Origin: Macrostomum hystrix
Taxonomy: Eukaryota; Platyhelminthes; Macrostomidae
Length of the DNA stretch: 64,000 nt
Assembly: GCA_950097015.1 (NCBI GenBank)
Contig: CATNEN010000038.1
Coordinates: 34,806,501-34,870,500, forward strand
Direction: 5' to 3'
Part shown: positions 12,906 through 23,825 of the stretch, piece after piece
Layout of the letters: each line of letters opens with the position of its first letter
Numbering within the stretch: position 1 is the first letter of the stretch
Program-made: the position numbers and the translations under genes
Notes under the pieces: model-generated
What the model saw: only the letters and a program-made list of their open reading frames with translations
What the model was told of the DNA's origin: nothing
Databases searched by the model: none

Positions 12906-13891
12906 TGTTGTACTCGTACTTTAACTAGCTTTGTTGTTAGTTGACCGATGCCGCTGCTTAAGCAGCCATAGACTGTTCTGACCGATGCCGCTGCTTAAGC
13001 AGCCATATAGACTGTTCTGACCGATGCCGCTGCTTAAGCAGCCATAGACTGTTCTGACCGATGCCGCTGCTTAAGCAGCCATAGACTGTTCTGACCGATG
13101 CCGCTGCTTAAGCAGCCTTAGACTGTTCTGACCGATGCCGCTGCTTAAGCAGCCATTGTCTGTTCTGACCGATGCCGCTGCTTAAGCAGCCATAGTCTGT
13201 TCTGACCGATGCCGCTGCTTAAGCAGCCATAGGCTGTTCTGACCGATGCCGCTGCTTAAGCAGCCATAGACTGTTCTGACCGATGCCGCTGCTTAAGCAG
13301 CCATAGACTGTTCTGACCGATGCCGCTGCTTAAGCAGCCATAGACTGTTCTGACCGATGCCGCTGCTTAAGCAGCCATAGACTGTTCTGACCGATGCCGC
13401 TGCTTAAGCAGCCATAGACTGTTCTGACTGATGCCGCTGCTTAAGCAGCCATAGACTGTTCTGACCGATGCCGCTGCTTAAGCAGCCATAGACTGTTCTG
13501 ACTGATGCCGCTGCTTAAGCAGCCATAGACTGTTCTGACTGATGCCGCTGTTTAAGCAGCCATAGAATGTTCTGACTGATGCCGCTGTTTAAGCAGCCAT
13601 AGACTGTTCTGACCGATGCCGCTGTTTAAGCAGCCATAGGCTGTTCTGACTGATGCCGCTGTTTAAGCAGCCATAGGCTGTTCTGACCGATGCCGCTGTT
13701 TAAGCAGCCATAGACTGTTCTGACTGATGCCGCTGCTTAAGCAGCCATAGACTGTTCTGACCGATGCCGCTGTTTAAGCAGCCATAGGCTGTTCTGTACC
13801 CCACTTAACAGGTGCGCGAGGCCCAGCCCCTCGCAAATATATTCACCTTCTTGCGTTCCCTTCTGCATCTCGCATTAGCGACTTAGTTACA
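12906..13891 (+). mobile_element. Putative 3' LTR, expanded by an internal minisatellite
   Basis: It begins TGTTGTACTCG directly after the polypurine tract and ends TTAGTTACA directly before the flanking satellite, giving TGT...ACA ends. Of its 986 bp, about 855 bp is the 37-bp array. The right 95 bp (from about 13797) is unique sequence. No second LTR exists in the window, so the ends are inferred from the terminal dinucleotides and position. Confidence 0.65.
12942..13796. repeat. 37-bp minisatellite with palindromic core, inside the LTR
   Basis: About 23 copies of a 37-bp unit, each containing gctgcttaagcagc, a perfect 14-bp palindrome, within tgttctgaccgatgc and catagac. One early copy carries an extra TA (39 bp). 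Later copies shift to gctgtttaagcagc, which breaks the palindrome at one position. Confidence 0.95.
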
Positions 13892-14060
13892 ATCATCAAT
13901 ATCATCATCAATGTCATCAACATCATCAATATCGTTAATATCATTAATATCGTTAATATCATTAATATCGTTAATATCATCAATATCATTAATATCATCA
14001 ATATCATAAATATCATAAATATCGTTAATATCATCAATATCATCGATATAATCAATATGC
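13892..14060. repeat. Right-hand segment of the AATATCATC satellite
   Basis: Units of 9 bp (aatatcatc, with aatatcgtt and aatatcatt variants) start directly after the LTR end. It is the same family as the 2-kb array at the other end of the element. Confidence 0.88.
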
Positions 14061-16420
14061 ATGCGCACTTTCCTGACACACAATTATTTTGTTCATATAC
14101 ATCTGTACTTGCCAAGTCGTTATGATCTACCGCAATTAGTTATCTAAACTAAACAGTAAAGTGCCTGGAGTACGTGCGTTAAGTGCCTAGATGAGACAGT
14201 TAAAACAAACACATCTTATCAAAATAGATCAAAACATATTGCAATAGTTAGCAATATATCTTATCTGAAGAAGTCGAATGATAAATAGGCAAGGAAGGCA
14301 GTTATTTGAGTACATTAGTTAAACAGTAAGTTTAGTTAACATTACATAAACACGCTAGATTAAAGATTTCTATGAAAACATATATCTAGTTAAATTTACC
14401 TATCATTTGGTTAGATGAAGATCATTGCATTTTGTTACCTGAATTGACTGCCTTGATAATAAATATTCATAAAATTGGCGGCTGGCTTTAAATATCTGAG
14501 CAATGCATAAATTATAACCAGAAGCGAATAATGTACGGAGATAAAACCATTGAAAGAAATATTTCAATTCTTAACGACTAATTCACGAACAGAATCATAT
14601 TGTGTTTACTTTATTTTCAAGTCTTGAAAGCTGCTTTTTAACGTGTATAAAAGGAAGTTTGTACAATTATTAATTTACTCTTAAGTTCTCGCCGAGGTTT
14701 CATACAAAATTTGACATGTGACCCTACCAAAAAGTTTACAGTAGTCATGTGACCCTAACTATTGTTTATTGTACTCGTAGTTTATCATGTGACACTGACC
14801 CATTACCTTTAGTTCACACTGGGGTTATATGACCCTAACCTGTAGTTCACAGTAGTCTTATATGACAATACTGATCACGTGACCCTTCTAATTTTAACCA
14901 TTTCGCGTTCAAAACCTATCCTATTTTCTACTTTTTGTTTTTTCTTGCAGGTGTTGGTTGTCTCTGTCTAAAAATGGTTGGTTTAAAACAAAGACCCTTT
15001 TGTTTGCGAGTGAAATAGTCGGTTTCTAAAAAAGCTTCGCAGCTATATATCGGTCTCGCCCAACATGCCGAAAGTCTTTGTTATGATATACTGCGTTATA
15101 AGCTATACAAATAAGATTATATCAGATAGCAGGCAAATCTGTTTTAGTCTAAAACAAGTCTTGGTTAAAATACCAAACAAAATAAAAAAACTAGTAACAA
15201 AGAGCTCGCTGCATATGGGCGCACGGTTGCGCAGAGGGGTGTCTTGGAAACAAAGACAGGCCGCTGTGCACAGCCACAGCCATTTCCTTCCACCTGTGCC
15301 AACTTCGCCACAATTATCTAAGATCTTTTCAAATGTTATTCCCAGTTTGGTTTAACTTGGCATGCGCGAAATGGGGAATACAGCGGGTGGCCTAGCTCTT
15401 TGTTCATTAATATCGCCTCACCGAGTCAGTCACCGCGCTATCAACTTCCGCAATTGGCAACGACAGGTCGACAGCTCATACAAAGAATAGGCACAAAGAC
15501 CTATAGGGGAAGAATCAACCTCAAATATTAGGCAACCAAGACACGACCACAAAGCGAAACCAATCTTGCGTAATCGAATATCCCATTCAGTCTGCATGCG
15601 AATTGAGGTCTGACACAGTTTAACAGACCTGCCCGTGCGCTGCTCTCGACTCAAATGTTATTTGCTGCTAAGAGGAAAAAAATTGAGCACGCCTCTTTGC
15701 AAGAAATATTGGTCTTTGTCGTCCAGGGATCGATATTTAGCGAGACAAAGAGAGTGATGAATGAGTGAGCGACTCACACACTCCCGTAGCAACATCTGCT
15801 GTCCCACAGAGGTGGGAAAATCACTTTGCCGATTCCTAGTTGAATACAACTAGCCCGTGCATTGATGATGAGTGACTCACAAGCTAACAGCCATTGCAAC
15901 CCTACTCAAACTCTTACTCAAACTCCCATCAATGTCGGCTGACAGAGCCAGAGAGACAGGACAGAAATAAGCAAATATTCGATCCGAAGAAAATGAAACA
16001 TGATTTAAAAAGCTTCCCCCCTGAGGGCAGCTCAGCTTCATCGAGCTGCTCAACCATTATGCTGCTGTACTCAACTCAAAGACAAAATGACTCAAACCCC
16101 AATACTTTATCTTTGATACTTTGTCTTTTCTTCGCTTTCGCCACAGTCATACACTCTAAGGTGGCTAATGAATACACTAAGCCCGCAACAATTATACTTG
16201 AGTTGCTTTTTATTCTGCTCCTATTTTTAGACAAGCCGTATCTTTCACATTTCTTTGTGCTTGGTTCTTTACCTGGACAAGTTGTAAACAAACTAGCCTT
16301 GTTCTGCCTCACGATTCTACCCAATCTCACCCTTCTGCCCCCCAATTCTACCCTCTCCTCCTCTAGCATCTCACCCACTAGCATCTCTACCCTTTCTCCT
16401 CCTTCTTGCCTCTTTCCATC
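14061..16420. other. Long AT-rich stretch without a recognised gene
   Basis: Between about 14712 and 14885 a degenerate repeat carries five or six copies of catgtgaccct or cacgtgaccct, spaced roughly 25-60 bp; these contain CANNTG E-box cores. Open frames at 15065-15355, 15430-15654, 15658-15849 and 15894 onward show no domain. The last simply runs into the pyrimidine array. Near 15770 and 15870 are short gtgagcgactcac-like inverted sequences. Confidence 0.5.
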
Positions 16421-17007
16421 TTCCACCCTCTCTCCATTCTACCCTCTCTCCATTCTACTCTCTCTTCATTCTACTCTCTCTCCATTCTACCCTCTCTCCA
16501 TTCTACCCTCTCTCCATTCTACTCTCTCTTCATTCTACTCTCTCTCCATTCTACCCTCTCTCCATTCTACCCTCTCTCCATTCTACCCTCTCTCCATTCT
16601 ACCCTCTCTCCATTCTACCCTCTCTCCATTCTACTCTCTCTCCATTCTACCCTCTCTCCATTCTACCCTCTCTCCATTCTACCCTCTCTCCATTCTACCC
16701 TCTCTCCATTCTACCCTCTCTCCATTCTACCCTCTCTCCATTCTACCCTCTCTCCATTCTACCCTCTCTCCATTCTACCCTCTCTCCATTCTACCCTCTC
16801 TCCATTCTACTCTCTCTCCATTCTACTCTCTCTCCATTCTACCCTCTCTCCATTCTACCCTCTCTCCATTCTACTCTCTCTCCATTCTACCCTCTCTCCA
16901 TTCTACCCTCTCTCCATTCTACCCTCTCTCCATTCTACCCTCTCTCCATTCTACTCTCTCTCCATTCTACTCTCTCTCCATTCTACCCTCTCTCCATTCT
17001 ACCCTCT
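16421..17007. repeat. 16-bp pyrimidine minisatellite (CTCTCTCCATTCTACC)
   Basis: About 36 copies of ctctctccattctacc, with tact in place of tacc in some. It gives PFYPLSIL-type open frames on the plus strand that are array translations. Confidence 0.95.
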
Positions 17008-17225
17008 GTCTTACCTCTTCCCTTTCCCATTCCACCCTGTCTCCCACTTCTTCCCTTTCCCATTCCACCCTGTCTCCCACTTCTTCCCTTTCCCATTCCA
17101 CCCTGTCTCCCACTTCTTCCCTTTCCCATTCCACCCTGTCTCCCACTTCTTCCCTTTCCCATTCCACCCTGTCTCCCACTTCTTCCCTTTCCCATTCTGC
17201 CTTCTCCCACTTCTTCCCTTTCCCA
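17008..17225. repeat. 33-bp minisatellite abutting the 16-bp array
   Basis: About 6 copies of a 33-bp unit containing cattccaccctgtctcccac and ttcttccctttcc. It follows the 16-bp array directly and shares its pyrimidine bias and the cattc(c/t)accct core, so it may derive from two fused and diverged 16-bp units. Confidence 0.92.
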
Positions 17226-17994
17226 TTTTTTACTCTCATTTTTCACTCCTCCCTTACTCTACTTTCTGTGCCATCTCAACATGCAGTCCTCTTCGCACCT
17301 CTCCTCTCTACTCATTTTGTATGCTCTCTCCCACTCTCCCAAGTGTTATGAGTTCGATCAGTACAAAACAAGAAGTTGATTACATTTTTGCGAGAACAAT
17401 CTGACTGACACGACAAGGTTGATTGTTTTAAAGACTTCTTTGTGAATGAGAAGAGTGGAGAGGCTTCGACCTTGGGAGTACACTGTGGGGTTAGGATCTT
17501 TTTCACATAATAATTGAAGGAAGAAAATGGGGAGTTCAACAGAAGGATAGAGTCAGGACCAATAAGGAAACGGGGAGAGAATTCAGCGGTGCTGATATCA
17601 GCTGTTTGGTCCGCTACTTTTCGCTTCTTTGACAAAATGTGCTATTTCAGTTTGAGCGTGGGGTGTGGCAAGTGAGGGGTAAAGAAGGGGTTGGCAAACA
17701 TCAGCTGACTCGGCCCCGCCTCAAAACAGCCCTAAGGCACATCCACCGCCCCAAATGTACCGAGAAGTGTGACAGGAGGGGTGAGAGAGGTTCACTTAAT
17801 TTGCGAAAGGCTGAAGGCCGCTGGCTCACCACCCCTCCTCCTCAGTCCATTTCAAAATCAATTCTTTAGTTTAGGCTTGGGGGAGAAGCGGGCCTGGGGT
17901 GGGTCGGCGCTGATTGGGCACGGGGAACGGCGACCACCCCTCCGCCCAGGGTTGGGGGTTGGGGCGGCAGGCAAGGGTGCTGGAGAAATCTATC
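17226..17994. other. Spacer with GC-rich region upstream of the cyclin gene
   Basis: From about 17640 to 17985 the sequence is G-rich and more GC-rich than its surroundings. This may be the promoter-proximal region of the cyclin gene. No coding frame here is convincing. Confidence 0.4.
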
Positions 17995-18000
17995 TATAAA
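17995..18000 (+). promoter_or_regulatory. Possible TATA box for the cyclin gene
   Basis: TATAAA follows the GC-rich stretch and lies 244 bp before the ATG at 18244, which would leave a 5' UTR of about 215 bp. The call rests on position only. Confidence 0.3.
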
Positions 18001-18243
18001 GAGAGCTGTATTTCCCTCGCTATTCATATATTGAAATCGGCCGGCTATCTGTCTTGTAAGCCGAGAAGATTGGCCCCGGCCTGAGCCAGTGTCTGTCGCT
18101 TATATAACCGCCATAGGCTAGATATAAAGCGCCTATTTTGTAGTACGAACTTATATAGCATAACATTTAGTTTGGCTCTAGTTTCCGTTTTAAGCTTGCT
18201 TTATATTAATTAGATTGCGTTGCATTTTTAATTAGTCTAGCAA

Positions 18244-21216
18244 ATGGTTCAGAATATGTCAGATAATCGCAGGAAAAGACGAAAGCGCAGCAAAAAGTCT
18301 ACCAGCTGCTCTTCCTCATATTCTACTTCTAGTGAAGAATTATCTATTAATAATAATAATCCAACTAATAACAGCAGCAACAGCAATGGCAGCAAGGTGC
18401 AGGTGCGAGAACAGGTGAGTTGCACTGATTATGTTGTGAACAGAATTACATGGCCATTGAGCAGAGTTGAGTCAGACAGTATTTCTTCTTAGAGCAGCTT
18501 TTTCTGGGTTGAGCTTGAGCGTGTGAGTAAAGTAGCTCGTAAATCATTTCTACTCTAGGAGGCACTGCGTGGGGCACAAGGTGCATGCTTACAATGTCAA
18601 TGTGTCACCATTATTTGACCTTCGTTTTAGCAATTAGGATTTATTAAATCTGTTGCTTTCAATTAGGCTATTATGTGAAAATGGAAACAAAGTTCGTTAT
18701 AGTTTACAACATTTAAACAATATTTTGCCAGGTTGCGTCATCTCAAATGGTTGTTGACTGCCAAACGGCGCAGCCGTTGCCGCCGCCACTACCCGACGGT
18801 CTGAAAGAGGGTCTGTATGAGCTGCTTCAATCCGAGATGGCCTACCATCCTAGAACTGACTACCTGCTGAACGATGCGGTAAGAATTCATTCGAATTGGT
18901 GCCAAAATTGATTCGGATAAACACGTGATCCATTTTAGTGGTCATAAAATGTTATATTTTATGATTTTGTTATCGCTACAAGACACCTGTGACTAAATGG
19001 AATTGCTTACCGTGCCTTAAGTCAAACTTTAGCCCTTATAATCGATACTTGTTAATATGTTTTGTTTTAATTAGAATGTGTTTCGAAAATTTATCGAAAA
19101 TAAAATCTACACTGTAATTTGCACTGTTAGGTACAGCATAGATTCAGTCGGAATGCCAGTTTTGGGGATTGAGAAAATGTAGTTTGGAAAAGTCGAAGTG
19201 GAGGCTAGGGATGTTATTTGCTGAATAAGTCTACCACGAACCATTTATTGTTTTCATAAGAAAAGTTTCGAAAAATAATGCACGTCGCGTCTACTGCTAG
19301 TAGGCATGTTTCGATTTTTTTTCAACTTTTTTACAAATCATTGTTTATTGTTTTTTAAGATGTGCGAGGACAAGGTGGACGCCAGCCTTCGAGATGAGGC
19401 AATGTTTAACCTGCGCTTTCTGCACAAATTCTACAATCTGGCCCCTGAATGTTTCGCCCATGCCGTCAACATTACTGACAGATTTTTAGCCAGAGTCAAA
19501 GTCAAGCCGAAGTACATGTCCTGCTTAGCAACTGCGGCCTACCTCATTGCCGCCAAGATGTTTGAAGAGCCGGATGTAAGTTCCTGTGGTGTATTTTATC
19601 TGGCCTAATAGGTCTATGGTTCTTGGACTAGTCCTAAATAGTCTATGGGTCTTGGACTAGTCCTAAATAGTCTATGGGTCTTGGACTAGTCCTAAATAGT
19701 CTATGGGTCTTGGACTAGTCCTAAATAGGTCTACAAAGTCTTGCACTTTTCCTAATGTCTCTAGGGGTTTGTAGCCTAGTGGCTAGAGCGTCGGACTCAT
19801 GAATTAAAGGTCGGGGGTTCGATTCCCGACTCCACTGGAACAATTTGAGCTCTTTAGCAGGACAAATAACTCTGCATTGCTTCAGTTCACCCGGCTGTTA
19901 AAAGGGTACCAGAATCAGCTGAGTAATTGAGGGTGGGTGTGGCGTCCCCCAGTCCATGGACTGAACAGCCGTGCGCAGCTTTCAGATGCACCGCGGAATA
20001 GCTGCTGCTGTGCTGTCGGTTGCACATCTGAACGGATTAAGGGCAGGTGTAATAGATTATTATTATTGGATTTTTGGACTGATCCTAGCAGGTTATTTAG
20101 ATTATGAAATATTCCTAATCAGTGTATGATGTCACGTGGAGCCAGTTGGTTTCTAACGAGTTGCCCAACCCAAATCTCAATTCTTCAGAACTGTCCGTCT
20201 CCTGATAAGCTAGTCCGCTTTGCCTGCTGCGGCGGCTCGCCCAGCGACCTGGAGCGAATGGCTGCCATCATTCGCGTCAAGCTGCGCCCAGTCGTCGCGA
20301 CATTCAACGATGATGGTTCACCTATTGAGCTGCAGCAGCAGCAGCAGCAGCAGCCTGGGCGACTTGAAAGTGCCGTGACTCCGTTGCACTTCTTGTCGAT
20401 GCTGGCGCCTCTGTTTCATAGTCGCATCGAATTTCAACGCGCTATCGGCGATCTAGAGACGTGCCTGTGCTCAGTGGCCGTGTACAGCTGCAGGCCTGCC
20501 CTGCTGGCGTTGTGCGTTGCTAAGCGACACCTACTGACCAAAGTTCACGGGGAGGATGGAGACTACTGCGTCAGTGCGCTCAACTGCATTGCCGAACATT
20601 TACAGGTGAGGAGCTAATAATTATTGCAGGAGGGCTGCGGACAATGGCGCATCATTCGGTGACACTAGACACCAGGAGGCAATTCTTGCCATTTCGCTGA
20701 CTCCTGAGCACACACGCACACAGATACTGTACGCAGGCACACGCTCACACAGGTGTGTACATCTGCCCTGACTGTCTCATCGTCAGGCAGTGTACACTCA
20801 CTGTTGGCCCGGAAGGGCGTAAATTGCACGACAGGCCCCCAAGCCTTCTCTCCGCGGCTGCGCCCCAAATGAATGTGGCCTCACCGCGGAATCGAGCTCA
20901 GGGACCTTGGTGCGAGAGGCAAACGCGTTAACCGCTCTGCCACTCAACCCCAGGTCGAGGAGCTAGCTAGCTACTTTTTCCACTTCTGTCCCTGTTCTCA
21001 GCTCGTTGTATCCGTTCCTCAAATAGTGAAATATCCCCAAACCCGAATATCCCAGCTAACAGCCGCTGACCTGGCCTCTTGCGACAATGTCATCGCCGTT
21101 GAATCGTTGCGTCACCACAGCAGCGGTCGCCGTAGACGACACCTTCAGCCACGGCTGCTATTCTCAGCCGCCACCTGGCCTGGCGCTCGTCGTCTTCGCT
21201 ATCAGCTTCAACGACT

Positions 21217-21261
<45 letters not shown>

Positions 21262-21334
21262 CTGTATGGATAACTCAGTTTGTCTCTCTGTCGGCTGCGG
21301 TTTGGGCACCATCCGTGAGGAACGGAATGTGTAG
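18244..21334 (+). CDS. CCNI: Cyclin I/G-type cyclin, five exons
   Basis: Exons are 18244-18414, 18732-18878, 19360-19575, 20189-20605 and 21056-21334, all phase 0 with gtgagt, gtaaga, gtaagt and gtgagg donors, giving about 409 residues. The start is an ATG in caaATGg context. Exon 1 encodes a basic, Ser/Asn-rich N-terminus. Exons 2-3 hold the first cyclin fold: FYNLAPECFAHAVN, ITDRFLARVKVKPKYMSC and AAKMFEE match the cyclin I/G cyclin box. Exon 4 begins the second fold (CCGGSPSDLERM, TPLHFLSML, RPALLALCVAKRHL) and carries about 7 Gln. The last exon is least certain: an acceptor at 21002 is also in phase, and it ends after a run of about 14 CAG (Gln) codons. Cyclin I/G proteins are atypical, Cdk5- or p53/PP2A-linked cyclins. 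PxxYxSC and the CCGG segment favour cyclin I over G. Confidence 0.82.
19612..19735. repeat. 29-bp tandem repeat in cyclin intron 3
   Basis: About four copies of a 29-bp unit containing gtctatgggtcttggactag followed by tcctaaata; a degenerate fifth copy follows. It lies directly before a SINE. Confidence 0.9.
19765..20066 (+). mobile_element. tRNA-derived SINE, family 1, in cyclin intron 3
   Basis: The tRNA-like head has a consensus A box (TAGCCTAGTGG, 19772-19782) and a perfect B box (GGTTCGATTCC, 19816-19826). The anticodon-loop position reads CAT, which suggests a Met-tRNA origin. A body of about 230 bp contains gtccatggactgaacag and ends in a (TTA)n tail. A second copy lies inverted at about 61790-62040. 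It sits within the intron in the same orientation as the gene. Confidence 0.88.
20655..20957 (-). mobile_element. tRNA-derived SINE, family 2, in cyclin intron 4
   Basis: On the minus strand the head has a perfect A box (TGGCAGAGCGG, plus-strand 20932-20942) and a B-box-like AGCTCGATTCC about 45 bp further on. The body carries CA-rich sequence and runs toward 20655. The tRNA head and body both differ from family 1. It sits between exon 4 and the alternative acceptors of exon 5. Confidence 0.72.
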
Positions 21335-21359
21335 CTGATAGAATAATTAACAGTAGAAA

Positions 21360-21450
21360 CACCACGGGGTATTTCAAATGCCCAACTCCTACTTCACGAT
21401 AGCTCCCAAACTAAATGACAGATTTTCGTGAATGTCCATCATGGATCAAC
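21360..21450 (+). repeat. Truncated copy of the foldback element (see 61084-61612)
   Basis: ggggtatttcaaatgcccaa and the following cacgat...gattttcgtgaatgtcc match the left end of the element at 61084 with scattered differences. The hAT MITE is inserted next to or within it. Confidence 0.65.
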
Positions 21451-21458
21451 ATCTACAG

Positions 21459-22373
21459 CAGGGGTAGGCAAACTTATTTGCTGGCGGGCCAAAGAGAGAA
21501 CCTAAAAGACGACAGCGGGCCGCATTGATTGTATAAATATGAGATAGGGGAGAGATGAGACACGGGAGAGATGAGACACGGGAGAGATTAGACACGGGAG
21601 AGATAAGACACGGGAGAGATGAGACACGGGAGAGATGAGACACGGGAGAGATTAGACACGGGAGAGATAAGACACGGGAGAGATGAGACACGGGAGAGAT
21701 AAGACAGGGGAGAGATTAGACACGGGAGAGATGAGACACGGGAGAGATTAGACACGGGAGAGATTAGACACGGGAGAGATGAGACACGGGAGAGATAAGA
21801 CAGGGGAGAGATTAGACACGGGAGAGATGAGACACGGGAGAGATTAGACACGGGAGAGATTAGACACGGGAGAGATAAGACAGGGGAGAGATTGGACACG
21901 GGAGAGATAAGACAGGGGAGAGATTGGACACGGGAGAGATAAGACAGGGGAGAGATTAGACACGGGAGAGATGAGACACGGGAGAGATTAGACACGGGAG
22001 AGATTAGACACGGGAGAGATAAGACAGGGGAGAGATTGGACACGGGAGAGAAAAGACAGGGGAGAGATTAGACACAGGAGAGATTAGACACGGGAGAGAT
22101 AAGACACGAGAGCGATGAGACATGGGAGAGATTAGACACGAGAGCGATGAGACACAGGAGAGATTAGACACGAGAGCGATGAGACACAGGAGAGATTAGA
22201 CACGAGAGCGATGAGACACAGGAGAGATTAGACACGAGAGCGATGAGACACAGGAGAGATTAGACACGGGAGAGATGAAACAGGACAATGTAGATGTCAG
22301 AAAGGGCAACGGGCCGGATTTAGGAGCTTCAAGGGCCGCATCTGGCCCGCGGGCCGGAGTTTGCCGACCCCTG
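21459..22373. mobile_element. Non-autonomous hAT (Charlie-type) element with minisatellite core
   Basis: The ends are terminal inverted repeats: caggggtaggcaaactt on the left, and ggagtttgccgacccctg on the right. CAGGGGTNGGCAAACT is the classic hAT/Charlie-type terminus. Subterminal gcgggcc and ggcccgcgggccgg motifs also pair. The 8-bp target site duplication is perfect: atctacag at 21451-21458 and again at 22374-22381. There is no transposase. Most of the 915-bp interior (21545-22285) is a 16-bp tandem array. Confidence 0.93.
21545..22285. repeat. 16-bp minisatellite inside the hAT element
   Basis: The unit is gagatgagacacggga, with gatta, gataa and cagggg variants. In the right third a two-unit form alternates gacacgagagcgatga with gacacaggagagatta. 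Minus-strand SLPCLISPVS frames are array translations. Confidence 0.95.
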
Positions 22374-22381
22374 ATCTACAG

Positions 22382-23825
22382 CCACTATACACTACAATGA
22401 ACTAAATTTCAAAATTTATCCCAGAAGAATCTGATTCATTTTCATCTAGCTGTGCCTGTATACTGTATACTTAATGCTCACTAAGCTTGTTTTCTAGTTT
22501 ATACAAATTTATCTAGAATGCCGTTTTTAGCATTATTCCAGAATTTCATTCTCGGAATAATTTTATTTTCTGTTTCGCTGCTTTTAAGCACCGCAGACAG
22601 CCCCCAATATGAACCGGTGGCAGAAGTTACTCCAGCAGTTGCGTCGTTTCGACTATTTATAAGCTACTCCACAAAAATACAGTTTTAATAGTAACCATAT
22701 GTTTCAGTTTTAAACAACTATATTGTTGTTTCTTAGTGTGTACAGAAAGACTGTTGTTGTACAGTTTTGTTTTTCAGCTACTTTTGTTGTTTCTTTTTTG
22801 TAAATCTATGCACTGAGTTTAGTATTGCTAATAACTGAAATTAAAAGAATGCATTTAAGGGCTTTAATTAAACTTTTCTGTCGCTTGAAACACAACCTGG
22901 TTGATTATGTAAAACTTTTTTGTAAATCCTTTTTATGTAAAACAGTTTTTTGCATGATTTAGATGTTGATCATAATTTATTTTTCTAAATGAAACCAGTT
23001 GCTTTTCTCTAACAATTTCTGATCTGAACTAACTACAATATCTTCACGAATCGATGGCAAACGGAAGCCCGTCTACCATACATTAATTTGGTTTTGAAAA
23101 GTGAATTATGCGTCGATTCACATCTTCAAGTGTAGTGGTATATACTGACTATTCTCGTTGCACTATGAATGTTATAATGTGCAAATCTGTGCTATTTTTT
23201 GTTTATTTGCGTCTTTGAATAGCATCGCTTGGATCCTCTCCTCACATCTCCCCTCTCCTCTCTCCTCTCTTATCTCTCCTCTCTTATCTCTTTTCTCATC
23301 TCTCCTCACCCATCTCCTCCCCTCTCCTCTCCTCATCTCTCCTCTCCTCTGCTCTCGCCTATCCCCTATTCTCTCTCCTCTTTCTCTTCGTCAAGGTGCC
23401 GGATCGCCAATTATACAGATCAGACTAGCGCTCTTTCCAGTGTAAACACGACTTGTTTTTTTTAACAGATTGTCACATTTCGTTCAGCATTATATAGTGT
23501 TGGCACCTGCACATTGTTCGCTGAGTTTAACAAATCGCAGCAGCCAACTGATTATTTAGTTATCAGTAGTCAATTCGCTCGCGTCTGTCAGGCTTATACA
23601 TGTTCAAAGGTGTTTTATGCGAACTGCTGTGTTAAAAATGCAATTTTTGAAATCATTCGTTTCCACATCATGGCGGAAGTGTGCAACAACAAGCTTCTTA
23701 AATCTGTGTTGCTGCTTTGTACATTTATTTATAAAAAATAATAATATGATTAAAAAATATAGTGATACATAGCTTTTATTATATTGTATAATACAAAAAG
23801 CTATATTGGCTATTTTTACTTTTTT
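22382..23825. other. AT-rich stretch with a CT-rich low-complexity patch
   Basis: No gene was recognised. 23232-23390 is an imperfect CTCC/TCTC low-complexity patch. The open frames at 23158-23465 read through it and are not credible. The frame at 23514-23741 has no recognisable domain. Confidence 0.45.

Larger units (their letters stand above)
9577..13891 (+). mobile_element. 5'-truncated Ty3/Gypsy-like LTR retroelement
   Basis: Domains in order are nucleocapsid zinc knuckle, aspartic protease, reverse transcriptase, RNase H, integrase, polypurine tract and one LTR. Protease-RT-RNase H-integrase is the Ty3/Gypsy order. The 5' LTR and most of gag are missing: the element starts within the knuckle region, directly against the AATATCATC array. 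The same satellite type resumes right after the LTR at 13892. The coding region has nonsense codons, frame changes, a tandem expansion in the RT motif and a deletion in integrase. The copy is dead. Confidence 0.9.

Noticed and set aside
15894-17404. 485- and 332-codon frames rich in Ser/Pro/Leu
   Set aside because: Mostly the 16-bp and 33-bp pyrimidine arrays; the non-repeat first part of the 485-codon frame has no recognisable domain.
19765-19835. Functional tRNA gene
   Set aside because: A and B boxes are good, but the sequence runs on into a conserved 230-bp body with an AT tail, and a second copy exists at 61790; it is a SINE.
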